Source of the DNA: Pseudorhodobacter sp. MZDSW-24AT
Lineage (GTDB): Bacteria > Pseudomonadota > Alphaproteobacteria > Rhodobacterales > Rhodobacteraceae
Assembly: GCF_002794355.1 (NCBI RefSeq)
Contig: NZ_PGOI01000001.1
Span: forward strand, 186,001-250,000
Length of the DNA stretch: 64,000 nucleotides
Reading direction: 5' to 3'
Made by a program: the position numbers and the translations under genes. Positions 1-8,586 of this stretch are shown in pieces. The notes below the pieces were generated by a model. It worked only from the letters and a program-made list of their open reading frames with translations, ran no database searches and had not been told where the DNA came from. Within the stretch, counting starts at the first letter, position 1. Every line of letters begins with the position of its first letter.

Positions 1-164
1 GTGGCGCCAAAGCGGTGCACCTCGAATTCGCGGCAGACGGCTTTGATGGTCTGGCCCGACACTTCCATCTGGAACAGCGCCTGCACGGCATAAAGCCGGG
101 CGGCAGAGCGCATCTGCTTTTTCTCGGCGTTGCTCGGCTTGGCGGCCGGTTTTGACTCTGTCAT
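1..164 (-). CDS. nusB: Transcription antitermination factor NusB (N-terminal part, runs off window)
   Basis: The first 54 codons are present; the rest lies before base 1. The protein starts MTESKPAAKPSNAEKKQMRS and continues RSAARLYAVQALFQMEV, the conserved first helix of NusB, an RNA-binding factor that with NusE binds boxA and prevents premature termination on rRNA operons. The start ATG overlaps the ribH stop in an ATGA (bases 161-164), so the two are translationally coupled. The order ribE-ribB-ribH-nusB is standard in alphaproteobacteria. The basic, lysine-rich tail ahead of the first helix is ordinary for this group. Confidence 0.9.
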   Translation of the reverse strand, partial: MTESKPAAKPSNAEKKQMRSAARLYAVQALFQMEVSGQTIKAVCREFEVHRFGA

Positions 165-661
165 GCGCGGAATCCGATCCCTTTCGTCTGGCCCGCCCAT
201 TTGCGCGAAAGCGCGATCAGGTGCAAGGCCGCCGCAGCGGCGCCGCCGCCTTTATTCTGCCCGGCCGGATCGGCGCGCACTTCGGCCTGCGTGCGGTTTT
301 CCACCGTCAGAATGCCATTGCCGATGCAAGCGCCTTGCAGGCCCAAAAGGCTGATGGCGCGGCTCGAGTCGTTGCAGACGGTGTCATAATGCGTGGTCTC
401 GCCCCGGATGACGCAGCCAAGGGCAACGTAGCCGTCATACTTGGCTTGGCGTTCGGCCATGGCGATGGCGGTCGGCACCTCGAGCGCGCCGGGCACTTCG
501 ACCAGATCGACCTCGGCCCCGCATTGGGCGGCGATGGCGCGGGCGCCCGCAACCATATTGTCGGCAATGTCCTTGTAATAGGGCGCGACCACGATCAGCA
601 GCTTTACGGGACGATCAAATTCCGGCAGCGGCAGGGTGTAATGGGTTTCGTGCGTGGCCAT
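161..661 (-). CDS. ribH: 6,7-dimethyl-8-ribityllumazine synthase
   Basis: This cytoplasmic enzyme condenses 5-amino-6-ribitylamino-uracil with 3,4-dihydroxy-2-butanone 4-phosphate to give lumazine, the penultimate riboflavin intermediate. It has 166 residues, normal for the family. Visible signatures are VPGALEVP (residues 56-63) and the substrate/phosphate loop GCVIRGETTHYD (82-93), including the conserved His91. The start lies four bases after the ribB stop, and a GGAG sits just upstream, partly inside that stop region. It overlaps nusB by four bases. The C-terminal tail beyond about residue 155 is less conserved. Confidence 0.97.
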   Translation of the reverse strand: MATHETHYTLPLPEFDRPVKLLIVVAPYYKDIADNMVAGARAIAAQCGAEVDLVEVPGALEVPTAIAMAERQAKYDGYVALGCVIRGETTHYDTVCNDSSRAISLLGLQGACIGNGILTVENRTQAEVRADPAGQNKGGGAAAAALHLIALSRKWAGQTKGIGFRA

Positions 662-664
662 GGG

Positions 665-1756
665 TCACTCCGTAATCCGGCGGGTGCCGGTAATTGACAG
701 GCCATAGGCATCGAGCCCCACAACCTTGGGCTTGGGTGAGTTCGTGAGGAGTGTCAGTTCATTGACACCCAGCGAGACAAGGATCTGCGCGCCGATGCCA
801 TATTGCTTGAGCGTTTGCGGCGAGGCTTCGGTGTCCGAGGTAAGCTTGCGGTCCAGCTCGCGCAAGAGCACCAGCACACCACGCCCCTCTGCCGCGATCA
901 GCTTCATCGAGTCGGCGAATTCGGCCGTGCGCCCTGCCCCGCCCAGACCCACCACATCCAGCAGCGGATCGAGCGTGTGCATCCGGGTCAGCACCGGGCC
1001 GGGGGTGGTGATGTCGCCCTTGATCAGCACCACATGCTCAGCGCCTTCGGTGACATCGGTGTAGATGCGCAAGGCCCAGTCGCCGCCAAACTCGGACGTG
1101 ACGCTGCGCTCTTGGCTCAGCTTCACCAGATTGTCGTTGCGGCGGCGATAGGCGATCAGGTCGGAAATGGTGCCGATCTTCAGCCCATGCTTTTGGGCAA
1201 AGGTGATCAGGTCCGGCAGCCGGGCCATAGTGCCATCGTCATTCATCACCTCGCAGATGACGCCCGACGGGTTCAGCCCGGCCAGCCGCGACACATCGAC
1301 CGCCGCTTCGGTATGACCCGCGCGCACCAGCACGCCGCCGTCGCGCGCGCGCAAGGGAAAGATGTGGCCGGGGGTGGCAATGTCCTGCGGGCCCTTGGTC
1401 TGGTCGATGGCGACTGCAACCGTGCGCGCACGGTCCGCCGCCGAGATTCCGGTGGAAATGCCATCGCGTGCTTCGATCGACAGGGTGAAGGCCGAGGCGT
1501 GACGCGACTGGTTCTTCGGGCTCATCGGTTGCAGGCCCAACTGATCCACCCGCTCTTCGGTCAGCGCAAGGCAGATCAGGCCGCGGCCATGGGTGGCCAT
1601 GAAATTGATCGCCTGCGGTGTGCACATCTGCGCCGGGATCACCAGATCACCTTCGTTTTCACGGTCTTCGTGGTCGACCAGAATGAACATGCGGCCATTG
1701 CGTGCATCGTCGATGATGTCTTCGACGGACGAGATGGCGGCGGAATATTGAGTCAT
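665..1756 (-). CDS. ribB: 3,4-dihydroxy-2-butanone-4-phosphate synthase with degenerate GTP cyclohydrolase II domain
   Basis: A 363-residue RibBA-type fusion. The N-terminal half (about 1-205) is an intact DHBP synthase that converts ribulose 5-phosphate to DHBP: DRENEGD at 31-37 (metal and substrate acids), THGRGLIC at 55-62, GHTE at 147-150. The C-terminal half (about 220-363) is homologous to GTP cyclohydrolase II but lacks the zinc-binding cysteine cluster. Where family members have a GSLRCDCG-type motif, this protein reads [18 protein letters not shown] (263-280). The QYGIGAQIL segment remains. Only the DHBP synthase activity is therefore expected, and another GTP cyclohydrolase II should exist elsewhere. 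The ATG at 1756 was chosen because homology begins there; an open frame continues upstream to 1912 without similarity. Confidence 0.93.
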   Translation of the reverse strand: MTQYSAAISSVEDIIDDARNGRMFILVDHEDRENEGDLVIPAQMCTPQAINFMATHGRGLICLALTEERVDQLGLQPMSPKNQSRHASAFTLSIEARDGISTGISAADRARTVAVAIDQTKGPQDIATPGHIFPLRARDGGVLVRAGHTEAAVDVSRLAGLNPSGVICEVMNDDGTMARLPDLITFAQKHGLKIGTISDLIAYRRRNDNLVKLSQERSVTSEFGGDWALRIYTDVTEGAEHVVLIKGDITTPGPVLTRMHTLDPLLDVVGLGGAGRTAEFADSMKLIAAEGRGVLVLLRELDRKLTSDTEASPQTLKQYGIGAQILVSLGVNELTLLTNSPKPKVVGLDAYGLSITGTRRITE

Positions 1757-1851
1757 TGCGCGTGTTCCTGAACGGGTTTGACAGGCTTTACCGCGACAGA
1801 GGCACAAAAGCCAGAGGCTGGCCGTGCAGAGCGGCTGTGCGGGAAAGTGCC

Positions 1852-2412
1852 TCAGGCGCCGAAATAGCGCGCGGCAGGCAGGTATCCGGCAAGGCGGCCC
1901 GCGGCGCACCACTCGGCCTCGAGCCCGTGATCACCGATCAACAGGACGGTGTCAGAGGGCGTTTTGCCCAGCACGGCCCGCAACTGATCGCGCGCTTGGT
2001 TGAAGCTGCCCAAAAGTGGCGGTGCGCTGTGGGTTTGCGCGAGGATCGGCGCGGCTTCAGCAAGGGTTTGGGCGGCCAGTGGCGGCACCGCAAGGCCGAT
2101 CAGCCGGGTGGACTGGATGGCCCCAAGCTTGACCGCGCGGTCGGCGGGGAGCGCCTGACCTTGGCGCAGGATGCGCAAGGCATTGGAGGAAAACAAAAAG
2201 GCCACCAGATCATGCCCGGTGCTGGCGCGGATCCCGGCGTAGGTCTTGTAGTCGAGCCCCAGTTCCGCCGCGCGTCGCACCCGCAGGCGCACCACCTCGA
2301 GCGGCAAGTTTGGCAAAAGCCGGGCCCGCGCCGTGCGCCAGCAATGGCCGCGCCAAGACAGGCCCGCCAGTTCGGGGCCGCCGTTGTGGCCCAGACCGGC
2401 GCTCAGTCCCAT
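1852..2412 (-). CDS. Conserved hypothetical protein inside the riboflavin operon
   Basis: A 186-residue protein of unknown function that begins MGLSAGLGHNGGPELAGLSW, overlaps the end of ribE by ten bases and precedes ribB. It is predicted cytoplasmic, with no signal peptide or membrane segment. The N-terminal GHNGGP motif recurs in several unrelated-looking alphaproteobacterial hypothetical proteins. A basic region, RVRRAAELGLDYKTYAGIRA, follows, and the C-terminal part contains GDHGLEAEWC. The ATG at 2412 gives the overlap expected for coupled translation; an upstream extension to 2490 lies wholly inside ribE and is rejected. Its place suggests a link to riboflavin metabolism or merely co-transcription. 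I assign no activity. Confidence 0.75.
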   Translation of the reverse strand: MGLSAGLGHNGGPELAGLSWRGHCWRTARARLLPNLPLEVVRLRVRRAAELGLDYKTYAGIRASTGHDLVAFLFSSNALRILRQGQALPADRAVKLGAIQSTRLIGLAVPPLAAQTLAEAAPILAQTHSAPPLLGSFNQARDQLRAVLGKTPSDTVLLIGDHGLEAEWCAAGRLAGYLPAARYFGA

Positions 2413-2999
2413 TCGCGCAACCGTGCGACATAGCGCGCCATGGTATCCACCTCGAGATTCACGAGATCCCCCACCGCCACATCGCCCCAAGTGGTGGCCT
2501 TTTGCGTATGCGGGATGAAGTTGATGCCAAAATCGGTGCCCTCCACTTCATTCACGGTCAGCGAGGTGCCGTTCAGAGCCACCGAGCCTTTGGGCGCGAT
2601 GAAACGGGCCAGATCGCGGGGGGCGCGGAAGGTGACGCGCAGGCTGTCGCCTTCGGGCTGCACGGCCACCACCTCGGCCACGCCATCGACATGGCCCGAG
2701 ACGATGTGGCCGCCCAGTTCATCCCCCACCTTCAGTGCGCGTTCCAGATTGACGCGCGCGCCGGGTTTCCAGCGGGCCAGATTGGTCTTGCGCACGGTTT
2801 CGGCCGAGATCTGCACATCATACCAGTTGCGCGGACTGGTGCCGGTGGCGATCACCGTAAGACAGACGCCGTCTGACGCGATGGAGGCCCCGATGTCGAT
2901 GCCCGCCACATCATAGCGGGTGCCGATGCGGGCGCGCAGATCGCCTTGCTGCTCGGTTTCAAGCACTTCGCCGATATCGCTGACGATCCCTGTGAACAT
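2403..2999 (-). CDS. ribE: Riboflavin synthase, alpha chain
   Basis: This 198-residue enzyme dismutates two lumazine molecules to riboflavin and the ribitylaminouracil. It shows the classical duplicated beta-barrel. Repeat one opens with MFTGIVSDIGEV at residues 1-12 and contains the SDGVCLTV segment. Repeat two contains GGHIVSGHVDGVAEV and the matching GTSLTVNEVEG. The ATG at 2999 is preceded by AAGGAG at the right spacing, which excludes an in-frame start 21 bases upstream. It is the first gene of the rib set visible here; ribD is not adjacent, as the next gene upstream is divergent. Confidence 0.97.
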   Translation of the reverse strand: MFTGIVSDIGEVLETEQQGDLRARIGTRYDVAGIDIGASIASDGVCLTVIATGTSPRNWYDVQISAETVRKTNLARWKPGARVNLERALKVGDELGGHIVSGHVDGVAEVVAVQPEGDSLRVTFRAPRDLARFIAPKGSVALNGTSLTVNEVEGTDFGINFIPHTQKATTWGDVAVGDLVNLEVDTMARYVARLREWD

Positions 3000-3155
3000 G
3001 GCCGATCTCCTTTGCTGCAAGGACTAGCCTGCGACCCGGGCCTGCGCAAGGTCAGACGGATTTTGTCAAAAATTCGCCGTGCTTTGACCTTGCCCCTTCG
3101 CTATTGGTCAAGAGGGCCGGACCTAGGATGGCTGCGAAGCAAACTGACGGGCAAG

Positions 3156-4445
3156 ATGCGCAAGACCGGGGAAAACCGCCACTTTCTGTTCTTGCAAGGG
3201 CCGCACGGGCCCTTTTTCCACCAGTTGGGCAAGATGGTGCAGACGGCGGGCGCGACGGTGTGGCGCGTGGGATTCAACCGGGGCGACCGGGCATTCTGGC
3301 CATCGAACGACAGTTTCATCGCCTTTCGTGACCCGGCCGCGCTTTGGCCAGAGCGGATCGCCGCGCTGCTGCGCGATCTGACCATCACCGATCTGGTGCT
3401 CTATGGCGACACCCGCCCCTTGCATGCCGAAGCGGTGCGTGCCGCCAAGGCCGCCGGGGTGACAGTGCATGTCTTCGAAGAAGGCTACCTGCGCCCGCAT
3501 TGGGTGACCTATGAACGCGACGGCGTGAACGGCCATTCCCGGCTGATGCAGATGCGTGTCGCTGACATGCAGGCCGCTTTGGCCGAAGCCGAGATGGACC
3601 AGCCCGAAGCCGCTGCGCGCTGGGGCGACATGCGCCAGCATATCTTCTGGGGCGCGCTCTATCATTGGTTCGTGCTGACCGGGTTTTGGGATTTCCGCCA
3701 TTTCCGCCCCCATCGCAAGCAGACGGTGTGGCAGGAATTCCTGCTCTATTGCAAACGCTTGGTGATGTTGCCCTTTCACCGCTGGGAAAGGATGATCGCG
3801 CAATTTCGCATCCGGCACGGTGGATTCCCCTATCATCTGGTGTTGCTGCAACTGGAACATGACGCAAGCTTTCAGATGCATTCCCCGTTCCAGAGCATGG
3901 CTGAGTTTCTGGCCGTGGTCACCGAAGGCTTTGCCAAAGGTGCGGCATCGCACCACCATCTGGTGTTCAAGGCACATCCGCTGGAAGACGGGCGTGCGCC
4001 GCTCAAGGCCGAGATCCGGCGGCTGGCGCGGCTGCACGGGGTGGAAGGGCGGGTGCATTTCGTGCGGGGCGGGAAGCTGGCGCGCCTGTTGAACCATGCG
4101 CGCTCTGCCGTCACCGTCAATTCGACCGCGGGGCAACAGGTGCTTTGGCGCGGCATGCCGCTGAAAATCTTTGGCGCTGCGGTCTATGCCAAACCCGAGT
4201 TCGTCTCGTCGCAACCGATTGCGCAGTTTTTCGCGCATCCCTCCCGTCCGGATGCACGCGCGTACCGCGAGTATCGGCACTACCTGCTGGAAACCAGCCA
4301 GATCACCGGTGGCTTCTACAGCGCGCGCGGGCGGCGCGAGGTTCTGCGGCAGGTGGTCGATATGATGCTGTCGGCGGAAGATCCCTATGACGCCCTGGTG
4401 TCAGGAAACGCGGCGCCGCGGCAACAGTTGCGGCTGGTGAATTGA
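3156..4445 (+). CDS. kpsS: Capsular polysaccharide export/initiation protein, KpsS-like
   Basis: A 429-residue protein of the capsule synthesis family (PF05159). KpsS is a cytoplasmic membrane-associated beta-Kdo glycosyltransferase that adds the first Kdo to the lipid on which group 2 capsules are built. The family pattern is visible in FLQGPHGPFFHQLG near the start, VHVFEEGYLRPHW mid-protein and the C-terminal VNSTAGQQVLWRGMPL, which resembles the nucleotide-sugar-binding end of these transferases. The ATG at 3156 matches where homology begins; no strong ribosome-binding site is visible, so the exact start is uncertain. It forms an operon with the export lipoprotein and KpsC. Confidence 0.88.
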   Translation: MRKTGENRHFLFLQGPHGPFFHQLGKMVQTAGATVWRVGFNRGDRAFWPSNDSFIAFRDPAALWPERIAALLRDLTITDLVLYGDTRPLHAEAVRAAKAAGVTVHVFEEGYLRPHWVTYERDGVNGHSRLMQMRVADMQAALAEAEMDQPEAAARWGDMRQHIFWGALYHWFVLTGFWDFRHFRPHRKQTVWQEFLLYCKRLVMLPFHRWERMIAQFRIRHGGFPYHLVLLQLEHDASFQMHSPFQSMAEFLAVVTEGFAKGAASHHHLVFKAHPLEDGRAPLKAEIRRLARLHGVEGRVHFVRGGKLARLLNHARSAVTVNSTAGQQVLWRGMPLKIFGAAVYAKPEFVSSQPIAQFFAHPSRPDARAYREYRHYLLETSQITGGFYSARGRREVLRQVVDMMLSAEDPYDALVSGNAAPRQQLRLVN

Positions 4446-4534
4446 GCGCCAAACCCGGCACTTTCATTTTCTCGGGTCATTCTTTAGACTTGCACGCAAA
4501 ACTTGAGGCAAATCCACTTAAAGGAGCCCGAGCA

Positions 4535-5674
4535 GTGAAAGTGCTTGCAACGAAAGGGGCGAAAGCCCTTTGCCTTGTCGCGTTGATGGCGACCACGGCA
4601 GCCTGTGGCCTGCCAAGATCCGGGCCCAACAAGGCCGAGATCTTCCGGGGATCTGTGCTGAAGGACGGGGATGCCTTTGTCGTGACCGTCAATCAGCGCG
4701 TGACACGGGCGACGGCGGTGGTGCCGGCTTTTGGCTTTTCCTCGGCCTTCCTGAATGCCGGCGTGGTGGGATCTGATACGATCAACCCCGGCGACACGCT
4801 GGCGCTGACCATCTTCGAGAACGTGCGGGATGACCCGCTTTTGGGCAACACCGGCCAGCGTGTCAGCGCGCTGGAGGAGGTGCAGGTCGATGGTCAGGGC
4901 TTTATCTTCGTGCCCTATGCCGGGCGGATCAAGGCCGCAGGCCAGACGCCAGAAGGGCTGCGCAGCGCGATCACCCGGAAGCTGGACACCCAGACGCCCG
5001 ATCCGCAGGTGACGGTGGCGCGCGTGGCCGGAGACGGATCGACGGTGTCTGTCCAAGGGGCCGTCGGGGCGACCGGGGTTTATGCCATCGAACGCCCCAC
5101 CCGCAAACTTTCGGCGATGATCGCCCGCGCGGGCGGTGTGGCGATTGAGCCCGAGGTGGCGGTGATCCGTGTCACGCGCGGCAGCCACACCGGCAAGGTT
5201 TGGTTGCAGGATCTGTATTCCAACCCGGCGCTTGATATCGCGCTGCGCCCCAGCGACAAGATCGTGGTGGAGCGCGACACGCGGGCCTTTGTGGCGCTGG
5301 GGGCGACAGGAACCCAGAACCGCGTCCCCTTCGAGACGCAGACCCTTTCGGCGATCGAGGCGATTGCGATTGTGGGCGGGTTGAACACCAACCTCGCCGA
5401 TCCGACCGGCGTCTTTGTGTTCCGCAACGAACCCGAAGCGATTGCCAACGCCGTGCTGGGCCGCAATGATCTGCGCGGCGACCAGCGGATGGTGTATGTG
5501 CTGGACCTGACGCAGCCAACCGGCATGTTCGAGGCACGGGATTTCGTCGTGCGGGATCAGGATACGGTTTACGTGACCGAGGCCCCCTTCGTGCAATGGC
5601 AGAAAACGCTGTCGGCGATCACGGGCACGACCGGGGCAGCCAATTCGCTGTCCGACGTGGGCAGCGGCGGCTGA
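4535..5674 (+). CDS. Outer-membrane polysaccharide export lipoprotein (Wza/KpsD type)
   Basis: A 379-residue lipoprotein with a GTG start preceded by AAGGAG at 4521-4526; an open frame from 4442 has no such site. The signal peptide ends in a TAAC lipobox with acylated Cys24. A Poly_export domain follows (INPGDTLALTIFENV and DGQGFIFVPYAGRIKAAG), then soluble ligand-binding beta-grasp repeats (VSVQGAVGATGVYAIERPT; FVALGATGTQNRVPF). Proteins of this family form the outer-membrane channel for capsular or exopolysaccharide. It sits between kpsS and kpsC, so it very likely exports the Kdo-anchored capsule. It is more Wza-like in length than the longer E. coli KpsD. Confidence 0.9.
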   Translation: MKVLATKGAKALCLVALMATTAACGLPRSGPNKAEIFRGSVLKDGDAFVVTVNQRVTRATAVVPAFGFSSAFLNAGVVGSDTINPGDTLALTIFENVRDDPLLGNTGQRVSALEEVQVDGQGFIFVPYAGRIKAAGQTPEGLRSAITRKLDTQTPDPQVTVARVAGDGSTVSVQGAVGATGVYAIERPTRKLSAMIARAGGVAIEPEVAVIRVTRGSHTGKVWLQDLYSNPALDIALRPSDKIVVERDTRAFVALGATGTQNRVPFETQTLSAIEAIAIVGGLNTNLADPTGVFVFRNEPEAIANAVLGRNDLRGDQRMVYVLDLTQPTGMFEARDFVVRDQDTVYVTEAPFVQWQKTLSAITGTTGAANSLSDVGSGG

Positions 5675-5681
5675 GGCCCGC

Positions 5682-7736
5682 TTGGCACCCCGCCCCGATG
5701 ACAGACCTGAAGCCGCCGCGGACCTTCCCCGGCGGCTTTACCATTACAACGCCGGCTTCTTGCAGAACAAAAGGCTGCGGCGGATGCTGGAATTGTCCGG
5801 CCATAGGCTTGCGCTTGGCCTGCCGGGCCCCGAGGATGGCGTTGTCGTCTGGGGACGCAGCCCTTTTGCGCAACGCGGCGAGCGGGTGGCCACCCGGCGC
5901 GGGGTGCCGCTGATCCGACTGGAGGATGCCTTTCTGCGCAGCGTGAAGCCAGGGCGCCTGGGTGGCGGGGCGCTCGGGCTGATGATTGATCCGCTTGGCG
6001 TGCATTTCGACGCCAGCATGCCATCGCGGCTGGAGCAGATCCTCAGCCGCAATCTATTAGACGATTCCAACCTTTTGTCGCGTGCACGGGATGGAATAGG
6101 GCGCCTGCGCGCGCTTGAATTGTCAAAATACAATATACACGACCCATGCGCCGCCCTGCCGCGGCCGGGCTATGTTCTGGTGATCGACCAAACCCGTGGC
6201 GATGCGGCGATCCGCTGGTCGGGCGCCACGGCGCAGAGTTTCGCGCAGATGCTGGCTGCGGCGATGGAGGCGCACCCCAAGGCTCGGATCGTGATCAAAG
6301 TGCATCCGGAAACCGCGCTTGGCCTGAGGCCGGGGCATTTCTCGGCAGCGGATGCCTCAGATCGGGTGAGCATTCTGGCCGCGCCGGTTTCGCCCTATCC
6401 GCTGCTTGAGGGGGCGATCGCGGTCTATACCGTGTCTTCGCAACTGGGGTTCGAAGCCATTCTGGCGGGCCACCGCCCGCAGGTGTTCGGCCAGCCCTTT
6501 TATGCCGGATGGGGGCTGACACAGGATCAGATCGCGCCCGCGCGCCGGGGCCGGACACTGACCAAGACGCAGCTTTTCGCGGCCGCGATGATTTTGGCGC
6601 CGCTGTGGTATGATCCTTGTCGTGACCGGCTGTGCAGCTTTGAAGAGGCGGTTGATCAGCTGGAGGCCGAGGTGCGGGCGTTTCGAGAGGACCGCGCGGG
6701 CCATGTGGCGATCGGCATGCGGCTGTGGAAGCGCGCGCGGTTGCAGGCGGTGTTCGGACAAGAGCGGCCGCTGATCTTCCGCGACCGTCCCGGCACGCTT
6801 GATGGCCGAGGGATTCTGGTCTGGGCAGGGAAGGAAAGCGCCGATCTGCCGCAAGGCGCAGCCCCTGTCCGACGGGTGGAAGATGGGTTCTTGCGCTCTC
6901 GGGGGTTGGGGGCGGATCTGGTGCCGCCCCTGTCACTGGTGACGGATGATCTGGGCATCTATTACGATCCCCACCGCGAAAGCCGGTTGGAGCGGTTGAT
7001 CCTTGCGCCGCCGCCGCCGGGTGGGCTGGCGCGGGCGGCGCGCTTACGCGCCCGGCTGGTGGCGCTCGGGCTCACGAAATATAACCTGCCGGGCGCTTTG
7101 CCCGACCTGCCGCCCGGACACCGGATTCTGGTGCCCGGACAGGTGGAGGATGATGCGTCGATCCTGAAAGGGGGAGGTGCTGTGCGCAGCAACCTTGGCC
7201 TGTTGCAGGCGGCGCGTGCGGCACATCCAAAGGCGGTGCTGATTTACAAGCCCCACCCCGATGTCGAGGCTGGGCTGCGACCGGGGGCGATCTCTGCCGC
7301 TGATCTGGCGGGGCTGGCAGATGTGGTGGCCGCTCGCGCCGATCCTGTGGCGCTGATGGCGGCTTGTGACGAGATCTGGACGATGACCAGCCTGCTGGGC
7401 TTTGAAGCGCTGTTGCGCGGCAAAAAAGTGACCTGTCTGGGCGCGCCCTTTTATGCGGGCTGGGGACTGACGCAGGATCTGGGCCCGGTCCCGCAGCGGC
7501 GGGTGCGCGGGGCGGATGGCGGGCTGCTGCCGCGCCCCAGCCTTGACCATCTGGTGCATGCAACACTGATCGCCTATCCGCGGTATTATGATCCGCTGAG
7601 CCGACGCCCTTGTCCGCCCGAAGTCGCCATGGATCGGTTGGCAGCGGGAGATCTGCCACATCCGGGGCTGGCGAACCGGTTGCTCGCCAAGCTGCAAGGG
7701 CGCTTTGCCACCCATGCCGCGTGGTGGCGTCAGTAG
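5682..7736 (+). CDS. kpsC: Capsule beta-Kdo transferase KpsC (double glycosyltransferase)
   Basis: 684 residues, the usual KpsC length, made of two related halves. Each has a WGR/WAGK-type segment, an EDAFLRS or EDGFLRS motif, and a later YAGWGLTQD motif (near residues 277 and 600). KpsC alternates beta-2,4 and beta-2,7 linkages to extend the poly-Kdo linker of group 2 capsules. The start is TTG at 5682, seven bases after the lipoprotein stop; no better initiation codon gives full length. An internal ATG near residue 35 would remove conserved sequence. The 3' end overlaps the convergent MarR gene by seven bases. Confidence 0.92.
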   Translation: MAPRPDDRPEAAADLPRRLYHYNAGFLQNKRLRRMLELSGHRLALGLPGPEDGVVVWGRSPFAQRGERVATRRGVPLIRLEDAFLRSVKPGRLGGGALGLMIDPLGVHFDASMPSRLEQILSRNLLDDSNLLSRARDGIGRLRALELSKYNIHDPCAALPRPGYVLVIDQTRGDAAIRWSGATAQSFAQMLAAAMEAHPKARIVIKVHPETALGLRPGHFSAADASDRVSILAAPVSPYPLLEGAIAVYTVSSQLGFEAILAGHRPQVFGQPFYAGWGLTQDQIAPARRGRTLTKTQLFAAAMILAPLWYDPCRDRLCSFEEAVDQLEAEVRAFREDRAGHVAIGMRLWKRARLQAVFGQERPLIFRDRPGTLDGRGILVWAGKESADLPQGAAPVRRVEDGFLRSRGLGADLVPPLSLVTDDLGIYYDPHRESRLERLILAPPPPGGLARAARLRARLVALGLTKYNLPGALPDLPPGHRILVPGQVEDDASILKGGGAVRSNLGLLQAARAAHPKAVLIYKPHPDVEAGLRPGAISAADLAGLADVVAARADPVALMAACDEIWTMTSLLGFEALLRGKKVTCLGAPFYAGWGLTQDLGPVPQRRVRGADGGLLPRPSLDHLVHATLIAYPRYYDPLSRRPCPPEVAMDRLAAGDLPHPGLANRLLAKLQGRFATHAAWWRQ

Positions 7737-8227
7737 ATGTAGCGGATCTGATCGGTCCAGAAGCGTTCCAAACGCTTGAGCGCGTGGTTCACCTCTTCCA
7801 TCCCGGCCGGGTCGATGATGGCCTTGCGCAACAACACCTCGGCATGGCGGGTAAAGAGATCCTTTAACAGCGCCCGCACCCGCCGCCCCTTTTCCGTCAG
7901 GCGCACACGGACCGAGCGCCGATCAAGTTCGGACCGCTGGTGGTGCATATACCCCAGCTCAACCAGTTTCTTGAGGTTGTAGCTGACATTGCTGCCTTGG
8001 TAATAGCCACGGCTTTTCAGCTCTCCGGCGGTGACTTCATTGTCACCGATGTTGAACAGCAAAAGCGCCTGCACGGCATTGATTTCCAGCAGCCCCAGCC
8101 GCTCAAACTCATCCTTGATGACGTCGAGCAAAAGACGGTGAAGCCGTTCAACCAAGGCAAGGCTTTCAAGATAGCCCACCGTCAGAAGCTTATGTGTGCC
8201 ATCCAGAACCGGTGCCTGATGGGTCAT
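7730..8227 (-). CDS. MarR-type winged-helix transcriptional regulator
   Basis: A 165-residue DNA-binding protein. The winged helix occupies roughly residues 45-125: EINAVQALLLFNIG, then TAGELKSRGYYQGSNVSYNL as the recognition region and DRRSVRVRLTEKGRR as the wing. A C-terminal helix, EEVNHALKRLERFWTDQIRY, probably dimerises. The ATG at 8227 has an excellent GGAGGGG upstream; a longer frame to 8311 is rejected. The alphaproteobacterial LdtR-like cell-envelope regulators have a similar architecture, but I cannot assign it firmly. It is convergent with the capsule genes, so a regulatory link to capsule is only a guess from position. Confidence 0.88.
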   Translation of the reverse strand: MTHQAPVLDGTHKLLTVGYLESLALVERLHRLLLDVIKDEFERLGLLEINAVQALLLFNIGDNEVTAGELKSRGYYQGSNVSYNLKKLVELGYMHHQRSELDRRSVRVRLTEKGRRVRALLKDLFTRHAEVLLRKAIIDPAGMEEVNHALKRLERFWTDQIRYIY

Positions 8228-8307
8228 GCGTCCCCTCCGCCTTGCGAGAAACAGGGGCAGAATCAGCATAAACCTCCAACATTCGGTAAACCCACCCTGG
8301 GTTTGGC

Positions 8308-8586
8308 TCAAACCTTACGCAATCTGTCACGGGCGAAGGCTGTGATCCGCTCAAGAAGGGGGGCAATCTCGGGGCGTGGCTCGGCCTGATTGAACAGGCA
8401 GGCCATCAAATCCTGATCATTTTCCGCCAAGAGAAGCTCGTATATGTCCAGCTCTGCGGCGGTCAGCTGTTCCAGATGGGCGTCCGCCCATGGCCCCAGC
8501 ACCAGATCCATCTCTTTGGTGCCGCGCCGCCACGAACGCATCTTCATCCGCTTCAGCCGGTCTTGCGGGGTTTCCGTTCCGATCAT
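8308..8586 (-). CDS. sdhE: FAD assembly factor SdhE (succinate dehydrogenase flavinylation)
   Basis: A 92-residue protein of the SdhE/Sdh5/CptB family that promotes covalent attachment of FAD to SdhA. The diagnostic RRGTKEMD motif is at residues 20-27; the conserved RGxxE contacts the flavoprotein. A short acidic helical bundle follows (YELLLAENDQDLMACLF). Its ATG overlaps the stop of the upstream XRE regulator as ATGA (8583-8586), so it depends on that gene for transcription and probably for translation. The sdh structural genes are not in the window. Confidence 0.93.
   Translation of the reverse strand: MIGTETPQDRLKRMKMRSWRRGTKEMDLVLGPWADAHLEQLTAAELDIYELLLAENDQDLMACLFNQAEPRPEIAPLLERITAFARDRLRKV

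Noticed and set aside
1757-1912. Upstream extension of ribB
   Set aside because: The added 52 residues are Arg/Cys-rich without similarity; DHBP synthase homology begins at the ATG at 1756.
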